In this document: piece by piece, positions 21,359-33,768 of the stretch | Numbering within the stretch: position 1 is the first letter of the stretch | Layout: each line of letters opens with the position of its first letter | From: Micractinium sp. NFX-FRZ | Lineage: Eukaryota > Chlorophyta > Trebouxiophyceae > Chlorellales > Chlorellaceae | Assembly (NCBI GenBank): GCA_029339195.1 | Contig: JAPTJF010000046.1 | Location: 162,810-226,809, forward strand | Length of the DNA: 64,000 bases | Reading direction: 5' to 3' | Made by a program: the position numbers and the translations under genes | Notes under the pieces: model-generated | Databases searched by the model: none | What the model saw: only the letters and a program-made list of their open reading frames with translations | Told to the model about the DNA's origin: nothing

Positions 21359-24099
21359 CTACCTGCACCTGAAGCTGGCAGGGTCCACGCACATCTGCAG
21401 GGCGTTTGAGAAGCGCAGGGGGCGGGGGCACACGCCCCATGTGGGGGGCCGGCGCAGGGAGGCGCAGCGGAAGAAGCAGGTGCAGCCTGACGCCACGTTC
21501 GCAAAGTAAGCGTCACTGTTGGGTTTGGTGGCGCACAGGATTGCTGCTGTGGTGGGGTTGCACTGAGCGCCGGCTGGCGGTGGTGGGGGACGGGGGCGTG
21601 GCCACGAGACCGGGGCGGGGGGCGGGGGAGAGGGCAGCGGGGGACGAGGCGGAGGGGGCGCCGGCGGCTGAGGACGCGGGGGTGGGGGCGAGGGTCGCGG
21701 GGGTGGAGGGGTGCGGGCCAGAGTGGGGGGCAGGGACGGTGCCGGGGCAGCGTCGGCGCTGATGCGTATGTCTGCACGGTGGGGAGACGGGCGGGAAGTA
21801 ACACGAGTGCAAAATTCGTTGAATTTGGCACCACATTTTAATCTAAAAAATAAAAAGAGTTTTAGTGTGCTTGATTAAATCACAGCACAGTGACGCACAG
21901 TGGAGCAGGCTGTCGCGTGACCAGGCATTGCACTGATATGGCACCCGGCCCCTGCCGTGCTGGCGTCCTCTTACGAGTGCTTCCCAACACAACCACAAGA
22001 GCAAGCCACTCACCCGCACAGTTGTAGAACTCCTGCAAGGGTGGGGGCAGCAGACCAGAGAGGGCAGAGACCAGGAGTTGGTGGCATGCAGGTGAACACA
22101 TACTCCTGGGCTGCCGCTGCTGCTGCTGCTGCTGCTGCTGCACCTGTTGTGGCCGGTTGGTGCAGCTGCTGCCAGCTGCTGACATCAGTTACACGCCGGA
22201 GGCAGCACCACAGGCAGTGCCTTGCTATGCAGCGCTGCCGGCTGCTGTTCCCCACTCACCCGCCCACCCACCTCTGGCCAGACTCCCCCGCGGGCCGGCG
22301 CGTCCACGCGCCCGCACCACGCCATGTTGTCGCTGCCCACGTAGGCGGGGGCGCCCGGCACCTGGCAGGAGTTGGCGGTGGTCCACCACCACTGCAGGCG
22401 GGGCGGGGGGGAAGAGGAGGGAGGGGGGGTGCTCAGGCACATGGGGAGTGGGGCACCTGGCATGCCTTGACGGTGGTATAGCGCCACTGCAGGGGTCAAG
22501 TGAAGGGGAGGGGAGAGGGCTGCGCTCAAGCATATGTAAGGTAAGGCGTGCCAACAAGGGAAGTGGGCGCCGGGTGCCTGGGCGGTGGGCCGCCACCGCT
22601 TGCACGCGGGGAGAGAAAAGAGGAGGGAATGAGGTGGACATGTGGCAGCTCCCTGAGTCGGGGTTGCACTGCATGCAGCATACGGGCTTCTCTCTCCCAC
22701 CCACCCACACGGGCTTTGGTGCCGCCCAGCGGGAAGTTCCGCCCTGTGCCCCAACAGAGGGCCGCCCGCCCCAGCAGCTCACCTGGAGCACGCAATGGTC
22801 GCAAGTGAAGCCCGTGGGCAGGCTGTACCTAAACGTGTACTCCTCTCCCCACAGCTGGCCGCGCAGCAGCCACTCGTTGTTGACCGCCGGCACAGGCACG
22901 GGGCCGCCCCGGACGGGGGTCCAAGAGTACGGGCCGCCGCCGTCGGTCCTGCAGGGGTTGGGGTGTGTAGTTGGTGTGGGTTGGTGGGTGGGATGGAGTC
23001 GGGGGGTGCGGGCCACAGGTGTTGGGGTGCAATGTGCGGCAGCAGGGTAGCAGGGCCCGGCAAGGGTGGTAGTACAAGCAAGGTTACTAGGGACGCACTG
23101 CCAGGTGTGGTCTCTATGTTGCATGCACTGCCAGCCCACCGCCCTTGAGCTCTCCCTTCTGCCTGTTCTGCAACCCCCACCGCAACCTCCCGCCAAGGCA
23201 CTGCCAACCGCCTGAAATACAGCATCCGCCTGCCCCGGTCAGCCACCTCTGGAGCGTGATCGACTCAAAGCACTCCCTGTCGGCGGCCAGGGGGCGCGGG
23301 CAGAGGCGGAAGACGTGCCGGCCGCCGTGCTGGGTGGAGAAGAAGATTTTGAGTATGATGGCTGCAGCAATCGAGGGTGGGGGTGGTGCTGACCGTGAGC
23401 AGCAGCAGGGGCCAGCAAGAGGCCGTGCCGCCGGGCCTTCAGACGGGCACAGAGGAGGGCGCCGGTGATGCAGCGGTGATGCATGTGAGCAGCAGCCGGG
23501 CGATAACACCAGCTTTTAACGTGCAGGTGGTGGGCACAGAGCGCGGTTTGATAGCATTGATAGCACTGCCAGCATCGATTCATAGCAGCGAGCCGCCTGC
23601 GCAACCCAGGTGGCCCTCACGCCCACCTGACCCGGGCTGGTAGCTCTGGTTGATGGGGCCGGGCGGGGCCATGGCGTCGGCGCCGCACACGGGGTGCGTC
23701 GAGTTGGGCCACATCAGGGTGCCTCCCGCGCTGGTTGCCGCAGCGCCACCTCCGTTCTGGCAGTGGGAGGCAGCGGTTCGGGACGGGACCAGTTGGGAGT
23801 TGGCCTCCCCTTGACACCACTAGCCTGAGACCGGCCCTGTCCCCGCCATCAGCATATGCCCAATACTGCCCCCGCCCCACTCTCCCCTCCGGGAGCTGGC
23901 GCCACCCGGTGCAGGCAATCCTCACCAGGCAGTGGGGGCACCACTGGTAGTTTGTGGCGTAGTTGCGGGAGGCGGGCTCAGACATGAATGCGTGGCCGGC
24001 GGCGGGGCGGGGGAGCAGCGCCGCCGCCAGCACAGCCGCTGCCAGCAGGTTGGCAGCGGCAGGGAGGTGGCGTGGGGGACGAGACGCAGGGGAGCGCAT
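21359..24099 (-). CDS. Secreted lytic polysaccharide monooxygenase (LPMO_10/AA15-like) with Pro-rich linker and CBM14-like tail
   Basis: Exons 24099-23926, 23756-23627, 23361-23247, 22948-22783, 22391-22272, 22032-22014 (19 nt), 21771-21359; 378 residues, in phase. A signal peptide (LLAAAVLAAALLPRPAAG) should be cut before His36, giving the N-terminal HAFMSEPASRNYATN, the hallmark of copper LPMOs. The second brace histidine is most likely His113 (STQHGGRHVF). Other family marks are CPHCLNGGG, HPVCGADA, RLCPRPLAADRECF and TCDHCVLQWWWTTANSC. Then comes a ~40-residue Pro/Ser/Arg linker and a C-terminal six-to-eight-Cys module (CNPTTAAILC, SGCTCFFRC, GVCPRPLRF, MCVDPASFRC) with the spacing of CBM14 chitin-binding domains. 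Expected secreted, oxidising chitin-like or cell-wall glycan. The catalytic domain is confident; AA subclass and substrate are inference. Confidence 0.88.
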
Positions 24100-25246
24100 T
24101 GTTGCTTGAATGTTGCTCGAATGGGCTGGGATGGCGAGGCGGGGGTCACGAAGTAGGTGGGGTTTCAACCTGCCGCCCCAATGCGCGCTGTGTGCCGCTG
24201 GCGGCGACCTGCAGGCAGCGGCCCAGGGGCCCGGTGCACGGCGCATCAGCGAGCGCCACTGCTGCTCCACTGTCATGGCGACAGTGTGCTGGGGCAAGAC
24301 GAAGAACGGGAAGCACGCGGGGTGAAGGGCTCACACCATGTGCCTGGCCGGCCGGGAGGTGCAAACGCGCAACCAGGCATGCCGTCCCTTGTTTCTAGGC
24401 CTCACGGACCTCAATTGCCCGCGGTGCAGTCCGGACCGGATGGAGCAGGGTGCCTCTGGTCCAGTTAGAGCTGCTGAAGCGCCGCTCGAAATAAGCTTGC
24501 GACACCCACACGATTGAAAAATATTTGAGTGCGCGGCTTCGCTGGGCCAGCTGGACGAGCAATAGGCGCGCCTTCCTGAGGCACCTGCACAGGCAGCTTC
24601 CAGCCCAGCTTCTCACTGAGGTGCACACCTGGCCAGGCGCGTGGTACCACCATCAATTTGTGCCGCCTTACATGACTCTGCTCATATTACGTGCCGGCAA
24701 GTAATCGGTCACGTATGCCTACCATCTTCCACGAGGCTGGAAGGCCAGGCCCTGGCAGCATGGAGGGCACCCAGGGGAAGCGTGCCACCGGCACTGGCAT
24801 GGGGTACTGCAGCACCGGTCGAAACCCGCCGCCTGCACTGTGGCCTGGCGCGCACAAGGTGGGCAGGACGGGATGCACGTGCAGGGGAAAATGAAGTCAG
24901 CAAACTCAGCACGCGACTTGCAGGTGCTGCCTGGCCCCCGGGAAGATTGGCACCGCTCATGGCAGCACTCAAAACTGGGCAGGTTCCCCCGCTCCGGGAT
25001 GCACTTCATCTGGCGTCCTGTGCTGCGCCCCCCCTTCAAGTGGAACCGGTCTGTGCAATGAGTCTGATTCTGTATCACAGCACGACATGTATGCTGAAAG
25101 GTGTGCATGTCCAAGATAAAGATCTCACTCCTGTGGCTGTGGTTGTGCTGTCAGAAAGCGCACGACAGCACATGCGCCGGCAGCATCAGCAGAAGCTAGG
25201 AGCGATTGAGTGGAGCTTCCCTTCCGTGATTTTGCGACTTCCATCG
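24100..25246. promoter_or_regulatory. Divergent intergenic region between LPMO and metal ATPase genes
   Basis: About 1.15 kb between two divergent starts. Several open frames cross it but none shows a domain, and codon content is unlike neighbouring exons. Both promoters are expected here. No clear metal-response element or TATA box seen. Confidence 0.45.
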
Positions 25247-28200
25247 ATGTTTGCAAGCAGCCTAGGCGCTGCAGGCGCCGCCGCAGCGCGCTGCCACTTT
25301 GCTCCTCTCGACTTGGGCAGCCACGTGCACTCGGAGGGCTGCGGGCACCGCCGAGTGCAGCACGGAGATCATTACGACTACTTGTGAGCCCCTGGACTGC
25401 CCCAGGCTGCCCCCGGGCTTCAAAACCCTATCCGCAGTTTCGCATTCTCGGCCGCTGCTGGCTGCTGAGCACTCTGCGGCGCTACCTTTTGGCGCCAATG
25501 GTGCAGGGGCGGACGTGCCTGCCGGTGGCATCGTTCCGTGAGCCCGCAGCCCGCGGCCCAGCCTGGGCCGCCGCCTGCCGCCTCGTGCACTTGACGCCTG
25601 TACCATCCATCCCATGCCCCGCCTGTCTGTGCCCAGGGTGGATGACGAGCTGCACCACGTCACCAAGTGTGAATGCGACGACGGCTGCGGGTGCCTGAGC
25701 AGCACCTGCACCAGCAGATCGATGGTCATCAGCCACGGTACCCTGTCGGCGCTGCGCCTCAGGTGCGTGTGCGGGCGGGCCATGAGGCACCACCCAGGGC
25801 TGCTGCCGCCCCGCGCTGGCGTGACCAGGCAAACTGCCGGCACCCACAGAAGCTCACACCTACTTTGCATGCATGCCGGTTTGAGTGTGCAGGGCCTCCG
25901 CCCGCTGCGCTCCGTTGGCTGAGCAGGCGGTGGAGATGGGTGCCACGATAGAGGTGGAGGCAAGCAGCCCAGATGCAGAGGCCACCCAAACAGAGGCGCA
26001 GCCGCGCACCACCCGCATCTTTGCTGCCGGCATCTGTTGCCCCATGGAGACCCCGCTGGTGCACAGCATACTGGACTCCATGCCCGGCGTGAAGAGTGTG
26101 AGCACAGCATGCACAGCATGAGCCCGCCGTGCTCAGCATGGCGCCCCCGGCCTGCCGTGCCTTGCTCGTTTGGTTGGTTCTTGCCGGCCACCTTTATGGG
26201 GCTCCCTGTTTTGAGGCATTTGGCCTTCCCAGCAACGTGTCCGTTCCATTGCCAGTTATCTACCTGCTGCTGTGCACCGCACCCTGCCGCGCTCGCCTCC
26301 CGGCTGCTGCCATACACAGCCCCTCCCTCCCTGCTGCCCTGCCCTGCCCTGCCGCAGGTCGAGGTGTCTGTCATGACGCAGACGGTGACGGTGCAGCACG
26401 ATGCCAGCTTGGCGCCACCTGGCGCCCTGGTGGCGGCGCTGAATGGCGCCATGCTGGACGCCACCCTCACGCAGCCCCGCACCCAGGCCAAGGTGGGCTC
26501 ACTGGCTGCTGCGCCCACACCTTTGTTGTGCACCCTAAAACTGAGCACGCGTGCCGACTGCCGCATCGCGTGCCAAATGCTGTATTTGGGGTGCAAGGCT
26601 GAATCTGCCTGCTGTGTCACTGGGGCACTGGGCACGCCGCGGCGCAGCGCACATCGTTGCATGCCTCCATCCCCCGCCCACCCCCTGATCTCCCATCACA
26701 CCCACTCACGCCCTGTGCGTGCCTCCTCCCCTCCCCCTGTCCCCATCCCTGCGGCAGGTGCGCGGCCGCTGGCTGCCGCCCTGGAACGTGCTGGCAGGCG
26801 CCGCGCTGCTCCTAGTCTCCCTGCTGCACTACCTCTCCGGCCCCACCAACACCCCGGGGCTGGAGTACTTGAAGTATGTCAGCCTGGGGGCCGTGGCGCT
26901 GTGCCTGCCGCGCATCGCGCTGCGTGCGGCGCTGGCGCTGCGCCGTGGGGTGAGCACCGCACTGTTGTGCGATGTGCATGCATCCTCATGTTGGCCCAAG
27001 CGCAGGGTTGCTGTGCATCAGGCAGAGTGCTCCCACGGCTCTGCCTGTCCAGCTGCAGCCTCCTTCACTCCACTCGTGCTTTGCCGCTTGGCCTGCAGCT
27101 GCCTGCCTGCCGCCCATGTCCCCCACCCCCGCCCATAAGTACCCACGCTCCCCAGCCCCACCGTGCCCTGCCCAACGGGAGAACCACCCTCCCCCTCTCG
27201 TCCCCATCTGCCCATCTACAGCTGTCTTCCTTTCCCCCCCGCCGTGCCCTGCAAGTGACACACACCGCTCTCCTTCCCCCCTTCCCGTCTGTTCACCTAC
27301 AACCAAGGTATCTCACTCCCGCCCCCTCCGCCCCCCGCCCCCCAGGTGATGGATATACACCTATTGATGGCCCTGGCGTGTGCCGGCGCAATCGCCCTGG
27401 CAGACTACTCGGAGGCAGCGGCAGTGGTGGTCCTGTTTGCCGTGGCGGAGCACTGGGAGCGGTGCAGCACGGACAAGGTAGGCACGCCCTCCTTTCTTCC
27501 TCGTTCGATCGGTTTGGTGATTTGGAGGCGGTGGGTGGGGAGTGTGGCGCTTCAGCGGGGCACCGGGCGCGATGCAGCACAGCCAAGAGGCATGGCGGAG
27601 GGAGAGGCCGAGCAGGGGTTGGGGGCTCGGTATGGTCATTCAACTTGTTTTTGAACACATCTGTTTTGTTAACGACAGCTCCGTGCCTGCCCGACGGAGC
27701 CCTGCGCGCCTGCCTGGCCACTCTGGGCAGTGTGCAGGCTTGCTTCATCAGCCCTGCACCCCTGCCTGGGTGCGTGCTGCCCGCTGCTGACGCCTGCTGC
27801 TGTTTGGTGCCTCCCCGCCCTGGCTGCTGCCTGCAGGCGCGGGACGCGGTGGCGGCGGTGCTCCGCCTGCGCCCAGAGTCAGGTGCGCGCTGGCCACCGG
27901 GGGGTGTTGGCAGGGTAGGTGCGGTGTCCCGAAGGGACGCATTTGTGAAGGTCAGCAGCCCAGCCGCTCTGCCTGTGCCCCGTGCGGCAGCGCTGCACAC
28001 CCAGGCCTGGCCTGGGCAAGTCCTCCACACGCTCCGCCTGCAAAGGCGTCCTTGCCTGCCTGCCCCTCATTGGCTGTCCCCTCCCCCTGCCTGCTGCAGC
28101 CACGCTGGCTGCCAGCGGCGAGTCGGTGCCTGTTGAGGGCGTGCCAGTGGGCACGGAAGTGCTGGTGGGTGGGTGGGCTGCGTGGGTGTGTGTTCTCTCA

Positions 28201-31200
28201 GGTGCAGCGGCTGTGAGGAGGGCTGAAGACAGGGTGTGCCGTTGCAGGGTCCCAGCACTCGCGCCTGCCTGGATGGGCCGTCCTGCAGTCTTTGCTGCCC
28301 TTGCCCTTGCCCTGGCATGCTGCAATCAAACCGGCTCTTGCTCCTTCCAATGCCATGGACTCGTCGACGGCATGGCCCTTGCTCTTGCCTCTGCCCTTGC
28401 GCGCTGCCCTGCCCCACCCACAGGCCGCCCCTGGGGAGCCCGCTTTTGACAGCTTCACACATGACGAACATTGCAGAACCCCACATGGTTAACTATCAAC
28501 ACTTCTGCCTTCACCATCTGCCTTCACCATCTTCAATGTGTGTGCCTGCAGGTTGCGCCTGGCGAGTCGGTGCCGCTGGATGGGGTGGTGGTGGAGGGCG
28601 AGAGCGCGGTGGACGAGAGCCTGCTGACCGGTGAGCTTGAAGCACGCTGAGCTGGCATGTGCGCTGAGCCGGCACACGCTGAGCAGCAACTGGTGGGTTT
28701 CTGCCGCAGGCCGAGACAGGCGGCCATGGCAGAGCAACGTCAGGCAGCGGCAGCAACGCCTGCTGATCTTTCCCATAACCACACCCTCCCCCACCGGTCA
28801 CCCCCCACCCCACCCCCGCACTCTGCCCTGCCCCGCAGGCGAGTCTTCCCCCGTGGTGCGTGCCCCCGGCACCCACGTGCACGCCGGCACGCTCAACGTC
28901 GGCTCCTGCCTGCTGCGCGTCGCCACCACGGCGGCTGCGGGCGACACCGCCGTGGCCCGCATGGCGGCGCTGGTGGAGCAGGCGGCCAGCCAGCAGAGCC
29001 CCGCGGAGCAGCTGGTGGCAAAGGTGGGCGTGGGTGTGATGGGAGCGTGTGGCGCGGTTTCGTGGGGCGGGGCGCACTGGTGGCAAAACTTGTGCAGCCG
29101 CCGCTGCTGCCGCTGCTGCTGGTGCTGCACGCCGCTGCTGCTGCTGCTGCACTTCACCGTCCTTGCCCTTCAAACCCTGCTCCACCCTGCCCCCGCCCGC
29201 CCTCCACCCCCTGCAGTTTGCCCGCATCTACACCCCCGTGGTGCTGCTGGCCTGCCTGCTGCTGGCCTTTGTGCCCTTTGCCTTCACCGAGTCGGGAGAG
29301 GAGCGCACGGTGAGGAGGAGGGGAGGGCGGGGTAGTAGTGGCAGTCTGGTGCTTGCTGTTGCCTGTGGGTGCTTGAGCGTGGGTGCAGCCACTGCGTGTG
29401 TGGGCCCTTCCATGCAGGAGGCCCGTCCCTGCCCTGGCCCTGCCTGCTGCGCCTGCCATGGTCCATGCCAGCTCCCCCATGCTGCACCTGCCCCGCGCCA
29501 CACCCCTCTCCTGCCCCACCGCTGCCCCCACCCGCAGGATTGGATCTACCTCAGCCTGCAAGTGCTGGTCACCGCCTGCCCATGCGCCCTCGTGCTCAGC
29601 ACCCCGGCTGCAGTGGTCTGCGCCCTGGCCTGCGCAGCGCAGCGGGGCGTGCTGATCAAGAGCGGCTCGGCTCTGGAGCGCCTGCGTCAGGTGGGGGGGC
29701 CCGCTGGGTGGTGGATTGGTCGAATGAGCAGAGGCAGAGGCCACAATGCTTGCTCTCAGCTCGCTGCGCAGCTGTACAGTGGTCGTGCATGCAAACAGCT
29801 GCCCCTGCGCTCTGCCGCACCCTAATAGCAGGGGTATAGAATTGCCACCACGAGGCCCACCGCCAGAGAATGCCTTGAGCAGGCAAAAGTCGGTAGCAGG
29901 CCGGCCCTAGTGCCGCTCGCTCGTGGCCTCCACTCTGCTCAGCTCCCTGGCTTGCCCGCTGCCCGGGCATGGATTAGGGGCTAGAATGGAGGCCACGCCC
30001 GCTTGACACCCAGATTTGTTTGTCCTCCACCCATGCTGCCACCAGGTGTCTGTGGTGACGTTTGACAAGACGGGGACGCTGACCAAGGGGCAGTTCCAGG
30101 TCGTGCAGTGCCAGGTGGGCACGCTGGGGCTGCTGTGGTCGGGGTGCACAGCACGCGCATCCTGCCAGGTCGACTGTAAGCAGCAGCGTGAGCCTGCCTA
30201 CTGCTCACAGTGGAGCGGCTTTGCATAAAAGTAAGGAAAACATGGCATGGATTCTTGCACCCTCTGCACAGGCACTGAACGGCTGGTCGCGCCAGGGCCT
30301 GCTGCGCCTGCTGGGCTCCCTGGAGCGAGGCAGCAGCCACCCCCTGGGGGCCGCTGTGCTGGGGTACGCCGCGGCGCAGGTGGGGCACCTCCCGCTGCAC
30401 GCCCCTTGCTGCTGCTGCCACACACCCAATGAGCTGGTGGCATTGTGCATGCCCCTGCTGTCACATCTCCCTGCATTGCTGAAGCCAGACATCGCGCTGC
30501 CTGCCCTGTCTCAGCGCAGTGTTCCTAGCAGGGTTACTGTCCCACACATCTCCACAATGCGGGCTGCATCCTGCCCCAGGGCGTGGCCTGTGATGCCTGT
30601 TGCATTGACACCGTGGCAGCGGCCCAACAAAGCCTCTCCTTTATATACTGCTCACATCGTGCTTTGCACGTCCCTGCCTCAGGGTGTGGCCTGCGACGCC
30701 TCAGTGGAAGAAGTGGCAGCAGTGGCGGGCGCCGGCCTAACTGCGCTGGTGGAGGGCCGGCGTGTGGCAGCAGGCACGGCTGGGCTGCTGGCCAGCCATG
30801 CAGGGGTGGCTGGACCAGACGTCGAGGCAGCGCAGCGTGCCATCGATGCTGAAGGTAAGGTACAGGTTGCACGGTTGAGTGTGCTGTAGGGAAGAGGTCC
30901 TGACTGGCAAGTGCAAGCACACTGTGCCCGCTGTGTCCAGGCGGTCTGAGAGCTGATTCAGTGCAAGGCAAGCCTCACAAACATGCTGCATGTTTGTTTT
31001 GTCATGCTGCATTGACTGCAGGTGCCACCGCCTGCTTTGTTGCAGTGGATGGCCGGCTGGCAGGCTGGCTCAGGTGACTGCTGCTGCGCTGCTTTGCCTG
31101 CCTGCCCGCCTGCCTGCCTGTGGCTCACCGTGCTGGCAAACCGTTCGCTCCCCAGCACGCACCCAGTGTCTCTGCCCACGCTGCTGCTGCTGCCCTGTCG

Positions 31201-33768
31201 CTGTTGCCTCTGGCCCCTAGCGCTTCTGACTGCGCAGCAGCCCTCCCCAGCGCTGGCCGCGCCCAGCATCGCCCCGTCCCACCCATGGTGTCCCCGTCTC
31301 CCGCCGGCACTACCCCCTCCCAGCTGCTGCACTGACCCAACCCCACTGCGCCCCTGTCCCCCCGCCCGCGCTGCAGCGCCCGCGACGTGGTACGGCCCGA
31401 AGCGGCTGAAGCGGTGTCCATGCTGGGCCGCCTGGGCTGCCGCGCCGCCATGCTCACCGGCGACGCAGCGGCTGCAGCGGCCGCGGTGGGCGGTGCCGTC
31501 GGCATCCCACGGGAGCGGGTGCACGCGCGGCTGCTGCCCGAGGAGAAACTTACCAAGGTACTGCTAGCTGCCCTGCAGTACCGCACAGCGGCCTGTGTAT
31601 CGCATCGCTTGAACAGAGCTGTTCCATGGGCACCTGTTTGTTTGCCTTTTGGCAAAGCAGCCTGCAGGCAAAGCAGCCTGCAGGTTCCTGGGCCTTGCAC
31701 ACGGAGCTACGGATGACTCTGCTGCTGCCTGCTGATCTCCCAACCTGCCCTCCCTGCGTGCCCGCCTGCCGGCTCCTGCTCTGTCCCACTGCAGGTGGCT
31801 GAATACAAGCAGGACCACTCCGCCCGCCCCGCCGGCTGCTGCGCCGGCCTGCTGCCCTCGGCAGCCTGCTGCCTGGGCGGCCGCCGTGCCCAGGCAGGCG
31901 GAGAGGGGCTGGGCTTGCGGCGCCGTGGCGGCGGCCCCAAGCGCGTGTGGGTGGCACACGTGGGGGATGGGGTGAACGACGCGCCGGCGCTGGCGGCAGC
32001 CGACGCTGGCATTGCGATGGGAGTGGCCGGCAGCGCGGCAGCGCTGGAGGCGGGCTCAGGTGCGTGTGCTGATTTGCGCTTGACGCGTGTCTGGGTGCGT
32101 GCACCCGTCACACCTGCCTGGGCTTGCAATCAATTACTTATATACACTTAGGGTCCACGGAGGTTGCAGCGCTGCTCCTTGCGGCTCACCCGGCCCCGAG
32201 AGGGCAGCCTGCAATTGTCCACTCTGCCCTGCTGGCCACGACTCTGACCCCCGGCGTCCTCGCCCCCCTCTTTACTCCCAACCCTGGCTCCCCACACAGT
32301 GGCCCTCTTCACCAACGATGTGCGCGCTGTGCCTGCTGCGGTCATGCTGGCGCGTGCTGCCGGTGCCACCATCTGGCAGAACATCGCCTTCGCCGTCGTC
32401 ACCAAGGTGAGACGATACGTTTGATTCCTGGCATTGCCGCGCCACAACACGGAATATCCACTGTCATAGCGCCATAGCAAACCCACCCTTGCTGCGGTTA
32501 GCCCGTGTATTGGGCGCCCCCAGGCTGCCTGCCTACCTCCCTGCTCCCAACAGCATCCAGCCCACAGTGTTGGAGCCGCTGCACGACCAGCCGCCCACCT
32601 CTCACCCATCCCTCCTGCTGCCTGCCTGCCCGCCGGTCGCAGGTGGCTGTGCTCACGCCGGCGGCGCTGGGACGGTTCACGCTGTGGGGCGCTGTGCTGG
32701 TGGACGTGGGTGCCGCGCTGCTGGTGTTGGGCAACTCGCTCAGGTGGGTGACAACATTTGTCACCCAATACTTGATGGCCTCTTGTCTTGAAGCAGCACT
32801 GGCAGCAGCAGCAGCAGCAGCGAGGTCCAGCTGGTGCTGCGGCTGCTTGTTGCCTGCAGCCGCTGCTTGTTGCATGAACAGGCCACGAGGCTGCTCTCCG
32901 GCTGGGCCAGCTCAGGATGATCAAATACTTGTCACAGGGAGCGAGTGTGCGGATGTAACTTCCCTCCGGAGTTTCCCCATTTCGGTGCAGGCTGCTCAAG
33001 TGGCGGTGGCCTTACGCTGAGCAGGCCGGCGGGAAGCGGCAGCACACAAGCGGGTGCTGCGATGATGAGGAGGGGTTTTGTGCCGCCAAGAGCTACCAGC
33101 GGAGCCGGGAGGCCGAGGGCAGCTGCTGCCAGGGCAAGGCGTGCGAGGCGCCCACCAACAAGTGCCAGGCGTCAGCCAGCTCATGCTGCAAGGTTGACCA
33201 CAGCGGCGGTGCTGCGGGCGCTGTGACAGCTGGCGCCAGCTGCTGCGCCAAGGGCGGCCCCTCAGCCTGTGCAACCACCACCCAGGCAGCTGCTGGTGGC
33301 GGCTGCTGCAAGGGCGCCAGCGCCAGCCAGCCGGCCAGCGCCAGCTGCTGCAAGGGAGGCAGTTTCGTGGCACCTGCGGACGCCGGCTGCAAGGGCGCCA
33401 ATGCCGGCCAGCCGGCCACTGACACCTGCTGCAAAGGTGGCAGCCCCCTGGCATCTGTGGGCGGCGGCTGCAAGGGAAGCAGTGCCAGCCAGCTGGCCAG
33501 CGGCAGCTGCTGCAAGGGAGGCAGCCCTTCAGTGCCTGCAGCCCAGGCACCTGCTGGTGGCACCTGCTGCAAGGGCAGCCACAGCCACAGCCACAGCCAT
33601 GCAGCTGACAAGGGGTGCTCCAAGGGCCCCCAGAGCCCTCAGACCCACTCACCCCCTGAAACTGCTGGCACCTGCTGCAAGGGCGGCCACAGCCACAGGC
33701 ACGGTGACGGCCACAATGACGGTCACAGCCACAGCCATGGCCACGGCCACGGCCACAGCCACGGCTAG
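25247..33768 (+). CDS. HMA: P1B-type heavy-metal ATPase (HMA2/HMA4-like, Zn/Cd class) with Cys-Cys/His-rich tail
   Basis: Twenty-one exons: 25247-25383, 25637-25762, 25893-26097, 26358-26492, 26758-26949, 27346-27477, 27837-27882, 28100-28164, 28552-28630, 28839-29023, 29217-29309, 29538-29690, 30046-30114, 30272-30379, 30683-30854, 31022-31073, 31377-31557, 31795-32059, 32300-32406, 32643-32743, 32991-33768; 1126 residues, all in phase. The N-terminus has scattered His/Cys ([21 protein letters not shown]). An HMA fold follows with GICC at 134-137, the plant Zn-ATPase variant of GMTCxxC. Core motifs: TGES (about 372), CPC 479-481, phosphorylated Asp523 (DKTGT), HP 562-563, GDGVND 767-772. The ~260-residue tail has about seven CCKG units and ends in [22 protein letters not shown] repeats, as in plant HMA4. 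Likely exports Zn/Cd. The exact start Met is the least certain part. Confidence 0.92.
33290..33560. repeat. Degenerate tandem repeat encoding CCKG-type units
   Basis: Repeating ~60-bp units around GGCAGCTGCTGCAAGGG inside the last exon of the metal ATPase. At the protein level they give SCCKGGS / GCCKGAS / TCCKGGS spaced by about 17-20 residues. The unit has expanded by local duplication. Confidence 0.75.

Noticed and set aside
24630..25240. Open frame upstream of the metal ATPase as extra N-terminal sequence
   Set aside because: It is continuous with the first exon, but its composition is unlike the protein and it lacks metal-site motifs; a Met at 25247 is adequate. An upstream start cannot be fully excluded.
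26037..28136. A ~700-codon plus-strand open frame inside the metal ATPase region
   Set aside because: It runs through several clear ATPase exons and introns in varying frames, is Pro/Ala/Cys low complexity and has no domain. The spliced ATPase model explains the region.
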